64,000 nt of DNA from Palsa-459 sp963841965 (GCA_963841965.1 CAWJES010000006.1:1-64000); one strand, 5' to 3'; positions 37,956 through 47,188 are shown, counted from the first letter of the stretch. The notes: generated from the sequence alone by a model not told the origin. Translations and numbers: made by a program.

Positions 37956-38768
37956 TCACTCGGGGGCGTGCGCGAGGATCGTGAAGGTGAGGGGGATCCT
38001 CTGGCGGCCCGCAGGGGCCACGAAGTGCCTCGTGGTCTCCTCGACGAGCCACGGGAACTGCGCGAAGACCGTCCAGTCGTGCTCTCGCAGCACGTCGATC
38101 ACGAGCCCGGCGGCCTGCAGCGCGCCCATGATTTCGGCGATCGAGTGGTTCCACTGGTAGTTGCGCGTCGAGGTGAGCGTGCCCCCGTCGGTGTAGGTGA
38201 CCGGTTCGTCATCCACATACGGGGCATCGGGCTCCTCGAAGTACGAGTAGTACCCGATGCGCTCGCCGTCATCGTCCAGGCAGAACGTGAATGGATGCAC
38301 GTCGTGGATGTAGAGCCTGCCGCCGGGTTCGAGGAGGTCCGCGACGACCTGCGCCCACGCCTCGACCGAAGGCAGCCAGCACAGGGCGCCGAGGCTCACA
38401 TAGACGATGTCGAACCGCTGTCCCTCGAGCACGATCGGCGCGTCGTGGACGTCCGAGCAGACGAACCGCGTGGTCGCCGAGAGCCCGGCTCGCTCGGCGA
38501 GCACGATCGCCTCGTCGATGGCAGCCGGCGAGAAGTCGACGCCGGTCACAATCGCCCCGGCGCGCGCCCACTGCATCGTGTCCATCCCGAAGTGGCACTG
38601 CAGGTGCACGAGCGTGAGCCCAGACACGTCACCAAGGGCCTCGACCTCGCGGGGCCTCGGTCCGGTCCCCTTGGCCAGCCACGCGGCCACGCCGTAGAAC
38701 GCCGAGCGCGTGTGGATGTCGACGCGCTCATCCCAATTGGCCCGGTTGGCCACGAGGCGCGGGTCCAT
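37956..38768 (-). CDS. Class I SAM-dependent methyltransferase
   Basis: A 270-residue methyltransferase. Motif I is LVHLQCHFGMDTMQWARAG, with VTGVDFSPAAID and RFVCSDVHDAP behind it; the post-core FDIVYVSLGALCWLPSVEAW and LLEPGGRLYIHDVHPF are typical of class I enzymes of the UbiE/bioC-like group. ATG 38768 is chosen because the N-terminus MDPRLVANRANWDERVDIHT matches this family; upstream residues are antisense. The substrate is unknown. It lies between smc and a VOC gene. Confidence 0.88.
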   Translation of the reverse strand: MDPRLVANRANWDERVDIHTRSAFYGVAAWLAKGTGPRPREVEALGDVSGLTLVHLQCHFGMDTMQWARAGAIVTGVDFSPAAIDEAIVLAERAGLSATTRFVCSDVHDAPIVLEGQRFDIVYVSLGALCWLPSVEAWAQVVADLLEPGGRLYIHDVHPFTFCLDDDGERIGYYSYFEEPDAPYVDDEPVTYTDGGTLTSTRNYQWNHSIAEIMGALQAAGLVIDVLREHDWTVFAQFPWLVEETTRHFVAPAGRQRIPLTFTILAHAPE

Positions 38769-38802
38769 GCACGAAGCGTACCGAGCGGGCCGGCGGCCGC
38801 CC

Positions 38803-39183
38803 TCAGTCGACGGGGGCCGAGGAGACGGACAGGAGGTTTGCGAACGGGTCCTTGAACCACGCCACCTGGTCGCCGCCCGGGGCCGTCCACACGCCGTCCT
38901 CATCCTGCCCCATGCCCTCGAACCGCACGACCTCGACGCCCGCGGCCGCGAGGCGCAGGACGGTCGCCCGCACGTCGGGCACACTCCATCCGGCGATCGT
39001 GAAGGGCTGTGGCGAGAATGCGCGGACCTCCGTGAGGCGCAACGGCGTGCCGCCGGCATCGACGACGACCGCGAAGCCGTGGTCGTCGAGCACGGGAAGG
39101 CCCAGCGTGCCCTCGTAGAAGGCGCGGGCGGTCGCGAAGTCCGCGACAGGGATGAATCCGAGGAACCGCTGCCCGGCGAGCAC
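38803..39183 (-). CDS. VOC (glyoxalase/bleomycin-resistance fold) protein
   Basis: A 126-residue single VOC domain: FLGFIPVADFATARAFYEGT, LGLPVLDDHGFAVVVDAG and the end WTAPGGDQVAWFKDPFANLL. The metal ligands at the usual places are not all obvious, as the first position is Pro/Val rather than His. It may be a small-molecule-binding protein or a dioxygenase-like enzyme. It is spaced 34 bp from the methyltransferase start. Confidence 0.82.
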   Translation of the reverse strand: MLAGQRFLGFIPVADFATARAFYEGTLGLPVLDDHGFAVVVDAGGTPLRLTEVRAFSPQPFTIAGWSVPDVRATVLRLAAAGVEVVRFEGMGQDEDGVWTAPGGDQVAWFKDPFANLLSVSSAPVD

Positions 39184-39192
39184 GGTCGGACC

Positions 39193-39594
39193 CTAGCGGC
39201 GGGGCACCGCGGCGATCCCGTCGATCTCCACCAACTGGTCGCGGTACCCGAGGGTGGTCACGCCGAGCAGGGTGCTCGGCGGTCGGTGCGGGTCGAGGCC
39301 GGCGGCGACGACGTTCCAGACCGCCACGAGGTCGGTGTGCTCGCCCACGACGTAGATCGTGGTGCGCACGAGGTCCGCCGGGCCGGCACCGTGCCGGTCG
39401 AGGACCGCAAGCAGGTTGCGCAGCGACGCCACCGCCTGCTCGTGGTGGTCGCCCACACCGACGACGTGCCCCTCGGCATCGAGGGGGCAGGCCCCCGCTG
39501 TGAAGAGGAGCGACCCCGGCGGCGCCGACGCGGCGTAGTCGTAGGGGACCGCGTCGTAGAGCTCGGGGAGGTCCTGCGCTCCGTCGGTGGCCAT
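39193..39594 (-). CDS. RidA/YjgF/YER057c family protein
   Basis: A 133-residue trimeric enamine/imine deaminase-type protein. Recognised by SLLFTAGACPLDAEGHVVGV, QAVASLRNLLAVLDRHGAGPADLVRTTIYV and the closing LGYRDQLVEIDGIAAVP. In canonical RidA the catalytic Arg sits in the stretch VRxxxY; here LVRTTIYVV keeps an Arg close to it. It removes reactive enamines from PLP enzymes or has a related role. Confidence 0.87.
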   Translation of the reverse strand: MATDGAQDLPELYDAVPYDYAASAPPGSLLFTAGACPLDAEGHVVGVGDHHEQAVASLRNLLAVLDRHGAGPADLVRTTIYVVGEHTDLVAVWNVVAAGLDPHRPPSTLLGVTTLGYRDQLVEIDGIAAVPRR

Positions 39595-39649
39595 GGCCCA
39601 TCTTGGCCCGGGCCGACGAGGGCGTGCGCCGTCCGGCCCGAACCCGGCG

Positions 39650-40552
39650 TCAGCCCTGGCAGTTCGGGCAGAAGTAGGTCGCGCGGCCCCGCACCGTCAG
39701 CTTCTCGATGATGCCGCGGCACCGGTGGCAGCTCTCCCCCTCGCGTCCGTAGACGTTGAGGAACGCCTGGTAGCCGCCCTTCTTGCCGTCCGGGTCGACG
39801 AACTGCTCGTCGGCGAGCGTCGTTCCGCCGTGCTTGATGGCCTCGGCGAGCACCTCGCCGATGGACCGGTGCAGCCGGCGCACCTCGATCGTGGACAGCG
39901 AGCCCGCCGGGCGGTCGTAGCGCAGGCCCGCCGTGTAGAGGATCTCGTCCGCGTAGATGTTGCCGATCCCCGCCACGATGCTCTGGTCCGTGATCAGGGC
40001 CTTGAGCGGGGTCGTCCGGTCGCGCAGGACCGCGGCGAACCGGTCCCAGCCGACGACGTCCTCGACGGGGTCGATGCCGAGCAGGGCGAGCTCGGGCACC
40101 TTCGCCCGCAGCGCAAGTCCGTCGCCCCCGACGGCGAGCTTCGCGTAGGGCGAGATCTCGACCTTCTCGCCCTCCTTGGGTGCCTCCGAGACGTACAGCT
40201 CCCCGAACATGCGCGGGTCGACGTAGCGAAGCTCGCCTCCCTGGGTGAAGACGAACACGACGTGGGTGTGCTTCGGCTTGGCGTCCTTGGCGCTGCGCGA
40301 GCGCAGGAGCTGGCCGCTCATGCCGAGGTGGATGACCAGGTGGTTCCCCGACTCGAGCCCCAGCACCAGGTTCTTGCCCAGCCGACCGGTCGTGCGGATC
40401 GTGTGCCCCTCGAGCAGGGTGCGGAAGTCCTTCGCCGTCTTGTGGCGCTTGACGAGCTTGCCGTTCGTGACCGTGACGGTCTTGATCTTCTTGCCGATCA
40501 CGTCTCGGGCGAGCGCTGCTCGCACGGTTTCAACCTCGGGCAACTCAGGCAT
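39650..40552 (-). CDS. mutM: Formamidopyrimidine-DNA glycosylase
   Basis: Fpg/MutM (300 residues) removes 8-oxoguanine and formamidopyrimidines. The N-terminus PELPEVETVRAAL supplies Pro2 (the catalytic nucleophile) and Glu3; the C-terminal zinc finger is CHRCRGIIEKLTVRG followed by ATYFCPNCQ; the helix-two-turn-helix is YADEILYTAGLRYDRPAG. It overlaps rnc by 8 bp, the standard rnc-mutM-smc order. Confidence 0.96.
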   Translation of the reverse strand: MPELPEVETVRAALARDVIGKKIKTVTVTNGKLVKRHKTAKDFRTLLEGHTIRTTGRLGKNLVLGLESGNHLVIHLGMSGQLLRSRSAKDAKPKHTHVVFVFTQGGELRYVDPRMFGELYVSEAPKEGEKVEISPYAKLAVGGDGLALRAKVPELALLGIDPVEDVVGWDRFAAVLRDRTTPLKALITDQSIVAGIGNIYADEILYTAGLRYDRPAGSLSTIEVRRLHRSIGEVLAEAIKHGGTTLADEQFVDPDGKKGGYQAFLNVYGREGESCHRCRGIIEKLTVRGRATYFCPNCQG

Positions 40553-41228
40553 CTCGTCCTTCCCAGGCGGCGCGAGCCGCCGCCAATTCAGCAGCCTTCT
40601 TGGAGCTGCCCTCGCCGGTGCCGACGATGCGGTCCCCGATCCTCACCGAGGCGAGGAACCGCTGCGCGTGGCTCAGGCCCTCGCCGGCGACCTCGTAGGC
40701 GGGCGTGCCGAGGCCGTTGGCCTCCGCCCACTCCTGGAGCCGGCTCTTCACGTCCGATGCCCCGGGATGCGCCGCCTCGGTGCTGAAGCGGGCATCGAGC
40801 GAGCTGAGCACGACCTGGCGCGCGGCCTCCAGGCCGCGGTCGAGGTAGAGGGCGGCGATCACGGCCTCATAGGCGTCGGCGAGCAGGGAGTCCTTCGCCC
40901 GGCCCCCGGACGTCTCCTCGCCGTGCCCGAGCCGGATCCGCTCGTCGATGCCCAGCGACCGCGCGGCGTCGGCCAGCGAGGGCTCCGAGACCGTCGCCTG
41001 GCGCACCTGGGCGAGGCCGCCCTCCGCCAGCTGCAGCTCGCGGTAGGCGCGCTCGGCGATCACGAGGCCAACCACCGCGTCGCCGAGGAACTCGAGCCGC
41101 TCGTTGGATCCGACATCGTGTTCCGAGGCGTAGCTCGAGTGCGTGAGGGCCGTCGTGAGGAGTGCGTCGTCCGCGGGAAGGTCGAGCGATTGCATGAGGG
41201 CACCGAGCCCGCCGGAATCGGCTGCCAC
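40545..41228 (-). CDS. rnc: Ribonuclease III
   Basis: RNase III (227 residues) processes rRNA and other double-stranded RNAs. The catalytic block NERLEFLGDAVVGLVIAE is present with the second acidic site in DAYEAVIAALYLD. The dsRNA-binding domain begins KSRLQEWAEANGLGTPAYEV. The GTG at 41228 is taken as start; ATG 41195 (MQSLDLP) is an alternative. It lies 7 bp after acpP. Confidence 0.96.
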   Translation of the reverse strand: MAADSGGLGALMQSLDLPADDALLTTALTHSSYASEHDVGSNERLEFLGDAVVGLVIAERAYRELQLAEGGLAQVRQATVSEPSLADAARSLGIDERIRLGHGEETSGGRAKDSLLADAYEAVIAALYLDRGLEAARQVVLSSLDARFSTEAAHPGASDVKSRLQEWAEANGLGTPAYEVAGEGLSHAQRFLASVRIGDRIVGTGEGSSKKAAELAAARAAWEGRDA

Positions 41229-41235
41229 GGGCGGA

Positions 41236-41532
41236 TCAGCTCGCCTTCAGCCGGACCTCGACATAGTCGACTGCGTCGCGAACGGTCTTCAGGTCCTCGA
41301 GGTCCTCGTCATCGATGCGGAAGCCGACGGTTCGCTCTGAGAGCTCCTCCTCCAGGGCCTCCACCAGCTCGATCAGGGCCAGGGAGTCAGCATCCAGGTC
41401 GTCTGCGAAGGAGGAGTCCTCGGTGATCTTGGACGGCTCCATCTCCAAGATGTCGGCCAGCTGGTCGCGAATGATCTCGAAAATGGCCGCACGGTCGGGC
41501 GGCGCGGCGGTGTTATGGGTCTCAGCAGGCAA
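41236..41532 (-). CDS. acpP: Acyl carrier protein
   Basis: A 98-residue ACP. The 4'-phosphopantetheine attachment serine is in DDLDADSLALIEL. It is slightly longer than E. coli ACP at the N-terminus. The start is a TTG at 41532; AAAGGAGG lies 4 nt before it, which makes this unusual codon well supported. It carries fatty-acyl chains made by FAS II and sits between plsX and rnc. Confidence 0.96.
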   Translation of the reverse strand: MPAETHNTAAPPDRAAIFEIIRDQLADILEMEPSKITEDSSFADDLDADSLALIELVEALEEELSERTVGFRIDDEDLEDLKTVRDAVDYVEVRLKAS

Positions 41533-41589
41533 GACGCCTCCTTTGCTGTGCCAGTGAGCCTACCGAAGGCCCATGTCCGAACTGCGGAC

Positions 41590-42582
41590 TCACGAATGCC
41601 CGACAGCGGCCCGGAGGGCGTCGACGACCCCGTGGGCGGCGAGGTCGTGGCCGACGTGCAGCGCGTTCTTGATTGCCCTCGCCGATGAGGAGCCGTGCGA
41701 GATGACGCAGACGCCCTCGAGCCCCAGGAGCATGGCGCCGCCGTGGGAGTCGGGATCGAGATCCGAGGCGATCGGCAGCAGATGCGGGAACAGGACGTCG
41801 CCCGCGGCCTTGGTCGCCTCGTCCGTGCCGATGATCTTCGTGATCGTCTCGAACATGAATCGCAGGGAACCCTCGAGGGTCTTGAGCGCCACGTTGCCCG
41901 TGAACCCGTCGGTCACCACCACGTCGACGGGGGCCCCGATGAGGTCGCGGCCCTCGACGTTGCCGAAGAACCGGACCCCGCTGGCGGGGTCGGCGAGCAG
42001 CTTGTGGGCCTCCTTCACGAGCGGGGTTCCCTTCGTCGGCTCCTCCCCGATCGAGAGCAGGCCGACGAGGGGCGCCTCGATGCCGAACCTGGAGGCTGCG
42101 AAGGCGCCGGCCATCTGGGCGAACTGGACCAGCATCTCGGGAGTGCACTCGGCGTTCGCGCCGGCGTCGCAGAGCACCGTCGGCGTCTTGCCGGGCCGGG
42201 GAAGCGGCGTCGCGATGCAGGGCCTCGAGACCCCGCGGATCCGGCCCATCCGCAGCAGGGCGGACGCCATCGTGGCTCCCGTGTTGCCTGCGGAGACCAT
42301 CGCGCACGCCTTGCCGTCGCGGACGAGCTCGGCAGCGCGGACGAGCGACGAGTCCTTCTTTCGTCGCACGCTCGAAGCGGGGTCGTCCTCCATGCCGATG
42401 ACCTCGGAGCAGGCGACGAGCTCGAGCCCGAGGGTGTCGCCGACGAGGTCGGGCGGGCCGACCAGGACGACATCGAAGCCGAACTCGTCAACCGCTTCTC
42501 GAGCTCCCTGGACGATCGCCCCGGGGGCGTGGTCCCCGCCCATCGCGTCGAGCGCGACGGGGAGGGTCCCTCCTGAGGTCAA
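41590..42582 (-). CDS. plsX: Phosphate acyltransferase PlsX
   Basis: PlsX (330 residues) makes acyl-phosphate from acyl-ACP for phospholipid synthesis. Family blocks: VALDAMGGDHAPGAIVQGA at the N-terminus, DGKACAMVSAGNTGATMASA and the end GLEGVCVISHGSSSARAIKN. It starts with TTG at 42582, 1 bp after the rpmF stop, so it is translationally coupled. The rpmF-plsX order is common in bacteria. Confidence 0.96.
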   Translation of the reverse strand: MTSGGTLPVALDAMGGDHAPGAIVQGAREAVDEFGFDVVLVGPPDLVGDTLGLELVACSEVIGMEDDPASSVRRKKDSSLVRAAELVRDGKACAMVSAGNTGATMASALLRMGRIRGVSRPCIATPLPRPGKTPTVLCDAGANAECTPEMLVQFAQMAGAFAASRFGIEAPLVGLLSIGEEPTKGTPLVKEAHKLLADPASGVRFFGNVEGRDLIGAPVDVVVTDGFTGNVALKTLEGSLRFMFETITKIIGTDEATKAAGDVLFPHLLPIASDLDPDSHGGAMLLGLEGVCVISHGSSSARAIKNALHVGHDLAAHGVVDALRAAVGHS

Positions 42583-42583
42583 C

Positions 42584-42763
42584 TCAGTTGACCTCTACCG
42601 CGACGCGTCCCTTGTACCACCCGCAGTTCGGGCAGACGACGTGCGGGAGCTTCGACTGGGTGCAGTGCGGGCAGACGCTGCGGGCGGGCAGCCCGAGCTT
42701 CCAGTTGGCGGCCTGGCGGCTCCTGGACTTCGCCTTGGATGTCTTTCGCTTGGGGACGGCCAT
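42584..42763 (-). CDS. rpmF: 50S ribosomal protein L32
   Basis: A 59-residue L32 read from the sequence: MAVPKRKTSKAKSRSRQAAN at the start, then a zinc ribbon with CPHC and CPNCGWYKG. Both cysteine pairs are intact, so this is the zinc-binding form. It precedes plsX directly, and follows the DUF177 gene by 45 bp. Confidence 0.96.
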   Translation of the reverse strand: MAVPKRKTSKAKSRSRQAANWKLGLPARSVCPHCTQSKLPHVVCPNCGWYKGRVAVEVN

Positions 42764-42808
42764 CTTCGCCTCGTGGTCTGTCGACGCGGTTTCCCGCTGG
42801 GTGGACCC

Positions 42809-43339
42809 CTATGCCTGGTCGGGCACCCGGAGCGCATCAAGTGTAGCCCACCGGGGATCCCCTGCAGGCTCGCACCCGCAGTCGGCCTCGTTCCGGTCGG
42901 TGCCGCAGACCGGGCACAGCCCCAGGCACCCGTCCGAGCACAGGGGTGCCAATGGGAGCTCCAGCACGATCGCGTCTCGCACGAGCTCGGACAGGTCCAC
43001 CTGCTCCTCGACGATCGGGTAGGCCTCCTCGTCCTCGGGACCGGCCGCCTTGCTGAACCGCTCCGCCACACGGACCGAGAGGACCCCGTCCACTTCCGTC
43101 GCGCACCTGCGGCAGAGCGCGTGCCAGGGAGCGGACACACGGCCCGTCGCCATGATCCCGCCCTGGAAGGACGCCAGGGTGATCTCGACGTCGACGTCCG
43201 CTCCGGGGAGGACCTCGGGGGCTCCGCGGGTCAGGGCGCCGAGCTCCCCCTCCGGGTCAAAGGGGGCGACGAAGGCCACGGTCGCCGTTGCGCCCGGCTG
43301 GCGCAGCAGCGAGGTCACCGGGACGACGAAGGGTCCCAT
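42809..43339 (-). CDS. DUF177 (YceD) family protein
   Basis: A 176-residue YceD-type protein, found upstream of rpmF in most bacteria and linked to 23S rRNA accumulation. Cysteine pairs are visible (ALCRRCATEVDG; CSDGCLGLCPVCG; CGC) which probably bind zinc. The end RNEADCGCEPAGDPRWATLD is the family C-terminal block. It lies 45 bp upstream of rpmF. Confidence 0.92.
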   Translation of the reverse strand: MGPFVVPVTSLLRQPGATATVAFVAPFDPEGELGALTRGAPEVLPGADVDVEITLASFQGGIMATGRVSAPWHALCRRCATEVDGVLSVRVAERFSKAAGPEDEEAYPIVEEQVDLSELVRDAIVLELPLAPLCSDGCLGLCPVCGTDRNEADCGCEPAGDPRWATLDALRVPDQA

Positions 43340-43345
43340 GGCGGC

Positions 43346-43936
43346 CTAGACGGTGTCCTGGTCGAAGAAGGCCCCCTCGTCGGGCGCTCCCGCGTCCTCG
43401 GGGTCCTCGATCGTCTCGATCCTCGGTCGCAGCCGCTCGCGCCCCGACTGGACCGTCTTGGTGAGCCGGTCGAGGACGATTTCCATCTGGGCCAGTCGCT
43501 GGTCGCAGAAGTCCTCCGCCTCGTGGATGATCGCTCGGCCCCGCTCCTCGGCGTCGGCCACCACGCGTTCGGCGTGCGCCTTGGCCTGCCGGGCGATCTC
43601 GGTGCGCGAGATGAGCCGGGCTGCCTCGACCTTGACCTCATCCATCAGCGCGTCCGCCTCGCGGTGCCGCTGCTCGGTCAGCGCGTCGAGGTCGCGCAGC
43701 ACCCACCGGCTCTGGCGCAGCTCCTCGGGGAGCACCTCGATCGCGTGCTCCAGCAGGTCCAGGAGCTCGTCGCGCGACACGAGCACGGACGAGGAGAGCG
43801 GCATCGCCTTCGCGCTCGACACCGCGTCGATCGCATGGCGCAGGAGCGTCTCGGTGTCCTCGGGGAGCTGCGCGACGTTGTCGTCGAACCGGTCGTCGTC
43901 GTACCCGCCGCCGTTCGGATCGTCCGTGTACGTCAT
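43346..43936 (-). CDS. DivIVA/ATP synthase b-like coiled-coil protein
   Basis: A 196-residue acidic, mostly helical protein with a long predicted coiled coil (about residues 60-165). Similar genes lie between coaD and DUF177 in Actinomycetota and are often named DivIVA-like or cell-division-initiation proteins. No catalytic motif is present. It is 22 bp downstream of coaD. Confidence 0.75.
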   Translation of the reverse strand: MTYTDDPNGGGYDDDRFDDNVAQLPEDTETLLRHAIDAVSSAKAMPLSSSVLVSRDELLDLLEHAIEVLPEELRQSRWVLRDLDALTEQRHREADALMDEVKVEAARLISRTEIARQAKAHAERVVADAEERGRAIIHEAEDFCDQRLAQMEIVLDRLTKTVQSGRERLRPRIETIEDPEDAGAPDEGAFFDQDTV

Positions 43937-43958
43937 GACTCCTGACCCAGCTTCTCCT

Positions 43959-44417
43959 TCAGGCGGCGCTCGACCGCCGGGGGACGAAGTGGCTCACGTC
44001 GCCCCCGTAGCGGGCGACCTCGCGCAGCAGCCTCGAGGCGATGAACGAGCGGCTCGAGCTGGCCGGAAGGAAGAGGGTCTCGATCCCCGAGAGCGACCGG
44101 TTCATCTGGGCCATCTGCAGCTCGCTCTCGAAGTCGGTCACGACCCGCAGGCCCTTGACGATGCAGGTCGCGTTGACCTCCTTGGCGACGTTGACGAGGA
44201 GCGTGGTCATCGAGACGATCCGGACGCGACCGATGTGCGCGACCGACTCGGCGATCATGTCGCGGCGCTCGTCGAGGTCGAACATGGCCTCGGACTTCTG
44301 GGCGTTTCGCAGCACGGCGACGACGATCTCGTCGAAGATGTCCGCGGCACGCTCCACGACCTCGAGGTGGCCGTTGTGGAAGGGGTCGAACGACCCGGGG
44401 ATCAGTGCAATGGTCAT
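43959..44417 (-). CDS. coaD: Phosphopantetheine adenylyltransferase
   Basis: CoaD (152 residues) transfers AMP to 4'-phosphopantetheine, the fourth CoA step. The nucleotidyltransferase motif PGSFDPFHNGHLEVV and the C-terminal SSSRSFIASRLLREVA are present. The ATG at 44417 overlaps the rsmD stop by 4 bp, as is common. Confidence 0.97.
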   Translation of the reverse strand: MTIALIPGSFDPFHNGHLEVVERAADIFDEIVVAVLRNAQKSEAMFDLDERRDMIAESVAHIGRVRIVSMTTLLVNVAKEVNATCIVKGLRVVTDFESELQMAQMNRSLSGIETLFLPASSSRSFIASRLLREVARYGGDVSHFVPRRSSAA

Positions 44418-44947
44418 GGACGGCCGTCGTCGCTCGGGCGCAGCAGCATCGTGACGAGCGTACCGCCGTACCGGCGCTCGAGGGTCACATCCCAACCCTG
44501 CGGATGCTCGAACGGCTGCTCGGTCTCGAAGACCACGAGGCGGGCATCGACGGCGTCGAGCACCGCGGCGGCATCGAGCGTCCCGTAGGGCGGGTCGCAG
44601 AGCACGAGGTCGACCTGCCCTCTCGGCTGCCATCGCGGCAGGTGCGCGCGCACGAACGTCGCGTCGCGGCCCTCGAGCCCGACCGACGCGAGGTTCGCCT
44701 TGGCGGCGGCGAGGCAGGCCGGATCGTCGTCGACGAACGTGCACGAGGCGGCGCCGCGGCTCAGCGCCTCGATGCCCATCGCACCGCTCCCGCAGTACAG
44801 GTCCGCGACGGCGGCGCCCTTGATGGCCCCCCGCGAGCTCAGCGCCGAGAAGACCGCCTCTCGGACCCTGTCCTTCGTCGGCCGGACGTGGTCGGGCAGC
44901 TTCGCCGTGAGCTTCCTCCCCCTCGCATCGCCCGCGACGACCCGCAC
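44414..44947 (-). CDS. rsmD: 16S rRNA (guanine-966-N2)-methyltransferase
   Basis: RsmD (177 residues) methylates G966 of 16S rRNA. The SAM site is VADLYCGSGAMGIEALSRGA and the catalytic motif is LVLCDPPYG. The N-terminus MRVVAGDARGRKL matches the family. It overlaps coaD by 4 bp and follows recG by 33 bp. Confidence 0.96.
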   Translation of the reverse strand: MRVVAGDARGRKLTAKLPDHVRPTKDRVREAVFSALSSRGAIKGAAVADLYCGSGAMGIEALSRGAASCTFVDDDPACLAAAKANLASVGLEGRDATFVRAHLPRWQPRGQVDLVLCDPPYGTLDAAAVLDAVDARLVVFETEQPFEHPQGWDVTLERRYGGTLVTMLLRPSDDGRP

Positions 44948-44980
44948 CGGGCGAGCGTACCGACGAACGAGCGGGTGCCA

Positions 44981-47188
44981 TCAGCTCTTGAAGAGCCAGG
45001 CGGCTTCCTCCTCGTCGAGGAACACAGAGAGCTCGTCGCGCAGGTCCTCGTGGGCCGCCAGATCCGGGTCCGCGTCGAGGATCTCCTCGGCGATCGTCCG
45101 GGCGGTGACCAGGGTCTCCTTGTCCCGCGACAGCTTGGCGAGGCGCAGGTCGCTCTTCCCCTTCTGGCGGGCACCGAGGATGGTCCCCTCGCCGCGAAGC
45201 TCGAGGTCGCGCTCCGCCAGGAAGAAGCCGTCCGTGGACTCCTCGACGGCCTCGAGGCGCGCCGTGCCGTCCTGCGTCGTCGGTTCGCCCAGCAGGTAGC
45301 ACCACGACGCCAGGGTGCTGCGCCCGACCCTGCCGCGCAGCTGATGCAGCTGGGCGATGCCGAACCGGTGGGCATCCTCGATCACCATCACCGTCGCGTC
45401 CGGCACGTCGACACCCACCTCGATCACCGTGGTCGCGACGAGCACGTCGAGGCGCCCCCTGCGGAACGCGTCCATGACCGACTCCTTCTCGAGCGCGGGG
45501 AGCTGGCCGTGCAGGAGGCCCAGGCGCAGCCCGTGGAGGGGGCCGGCGGCCAGCCGCTCATACTCGTTCGTCGCCGATGCGGCCTCGATCCGGTCGGACC
45601 CCTCGACGAGCGGGCAGACGACGTAGGCGCGATGGCCGTCGGCGACCTCGGAGCGGACCCTCGCGTACGCCTCCTCGTCGCCGAGCTCCCCGCGCGCCCA
45701 CCTGGTCGTGATCGCCACGCGGCCGGCGGGCATCTCGTCGAGGACCGTCATGTCGAGGTCCCCGAACACGATCATCGCGGCGGTGCGCGGGATCGGCGTC
45801 GCGGTCATGACCAGCACATCGGGATCGTGGGCGTCCGCGTCGCCGACGGTGGCCTTGTCGCGCAGCGCCGCTCGCTGCTCGACACCGAAGCGGTGCTGCT
45901 CGTCGATCACGACGGCGCCGAGCGCCGAGAACCGGACGTCGTCGGTCAGCAGCGCGTGGGTGCCGACGACGAGGTCGATCGAGCCGCGCTTCAGCCCCTC
46001 GAGCAGGCGCTTGCGCTCGTTGCCCTTCACCCTCGAAGTGAGGAGCGCCACGGAGACCGGCCTCGTCGCTGCGAGCCTCCCCGGATCGTCGACGGTCAGG
46101 CCCTCGAGCAGCGAGCGCACCGCGTAGGCGTGCTGCTCGGCAAGCACCTCGGTCGGGACCATGAGCGCCCCCTGCCGCTCGCCGTCCACCGCCGCGAGCA
46201 GCGAGGCGACCGCGACGACCGTCTTGCCGGACCCGACGTCGCCCTGGAGCAGGCGGTGCATCGGCAGCTCGTTGCACAGGTCCGCGAGGATCTCCGCGAT
46301 GGCACGGCGCTGGGCGCCGGTCAGCTCGTAGTCGAGGCCCGCGAGGAACCTCGCCACGAGCGAGGTGGCGGCACCGGTCAGCGCGCCGCGCTGGGTGAGC
46401 GCATCGGCCGGATTCGCCGGATGCGCGATCCCCCGCGCGTCCTTGGCGAGCGCGGCTTTCCGGGCGACCAGCGCGAGCTGCAGGCGGAACAGCTCGTCGA
46501 ACACCAGCCGCGTGCGGGCCGGGACCGTGTCGGCCATCTGCGACGGCGCGTGGATCCCGACCATCGCCTCGGTGCGCGTCGTCACACCCAGGCGCTCGCG
46601 CAGCTCGTCGTCCAGGGGATCGGCGAACTCGCCCGCGCGCCGGAGCGCCTCGGCGCAGGCCCGCGAGAGCTCCCAGCTCGTGAGGCCCGCCTTCCCCGAC
46701 GCGGGATACACCGGGATCACCCGCATCGTGCGCGTGGCGGCCCGCTCGTCCCCGTCGACGCCGACGATGACGTCGACGACGGGGTTCACCATCCTGCGCG
46801 TTCCGCGGTAGACGTCGAGCTTCCCGAAGAACAGCGCCTGGGACCCCTCGGCCAGCTGCTTGGATCGCCAGGGCTGGTTGAAGAACGTGACCGTCATCGC
46901 CGTGTCACCGTCGACGACGTCGGCCTCCACGAGGCTCTTGCCCTGGCGGGTCCGGCGCGACCGCACGACGGAGACCTCGGCGAGGATCACGGCCTCGTCG
47001 CCGATGGCGAGGTCCGAGAGGTCGGCCTGGCGCGACCGGTCGATGTACCGGCGCGGATACGTGCACAGCAGGTCGAGGACCGTGCGGATGCCCATCTTCT
47101 CGAGCGCCTCGACCCTCCTCGGCCCGACCGACGCCAGCCGGTCGACCGTGATCGCGTCGAGCTGTGCGAGTCGGCGGGGCTCGCTCAC
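44981..47188 (-). CDS. recG: ATP-dependent DNA helicase RecG
   Basis: RecG (735 residues) remodels stalled forks and Holliday junctions. It has the N-terminal wedge/OB domain, Walker A QGDVGSGKTVVAVASL, motif II VIDEQHRFGVEQR, motif III MTATPIPRT, and motif VI LHQLRGRVGRS. The GTG at 47188 overlaps the upstream gene as GTGA, which fixes the start; the frame is open much further but antisense-like. The C-terminus is short (DEEEAAWLFKS). Confidence 0.97.
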   Translation of the reverse strand: MSEPRRLAQLDAITVDRLASVGPRRVEALEKMGIRTVLDLLCTYPRRYIDRSRQADLSDLAIGDEAVILAEVSVVRSRRTRQGKSLVEADVVDGDTAMTVTFFNQPWRSKQLAEGSQALFFGKLDVYRGTRRMVNPVVDVIVGVDGDERAATRTMRVIPVYPASGKAGLTSWELSRACAEALRRAGEFADPLDDELRERLGVTTRTEAMVGIHAPSQMADTVPARTRLVFDELFRLQLALVARKAALAKDARGIAHPANPADALTQRGALTGAATSLVARFLAGLDYELTGAQRRAIAEILADLCNELPMHRLLQGDVGSGKTVVAVASLLAAVDGERQGALMVPTEVLAEQHAYAVRSLLEGLTVDDPGRLAATRPVSVALLTSRVKGNERKRLLEGLKRGSIDLVVGTHALLTDDVRFSALGAVVIDEQHRFGVEQRAALRDKATVGDADAHDPDVLVMTATPIPRTAAMIVFGDLDMTVLDEMPAGRVAITTRWARGELGDEEAYARVRSEVADGHRAYVVCPLVEGSDRIEAASATNEYERLAAGPLHGLRLGLLHGQLPALEKESVMDAFRRGRLDVLVATTVIEVGVDVPDATVMVIEDAHRFGIAQLHQLRGRVGRSTLASWCYLLGEPTTQDGTARLEAVEESTDGFFLAERDLELRGEGTILGARQKGKSDLRLAKLSRDKETLVTARTIAEEILDADPDLAAHEDLRDELSVFLDEEEAAWLFKS

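Noticed and set aside
36690..38855. A 721-codon plus-strand frame opposite smc
   Set aside because: Antisense shadow of smc and the methyltransferase, without any protein family signal.
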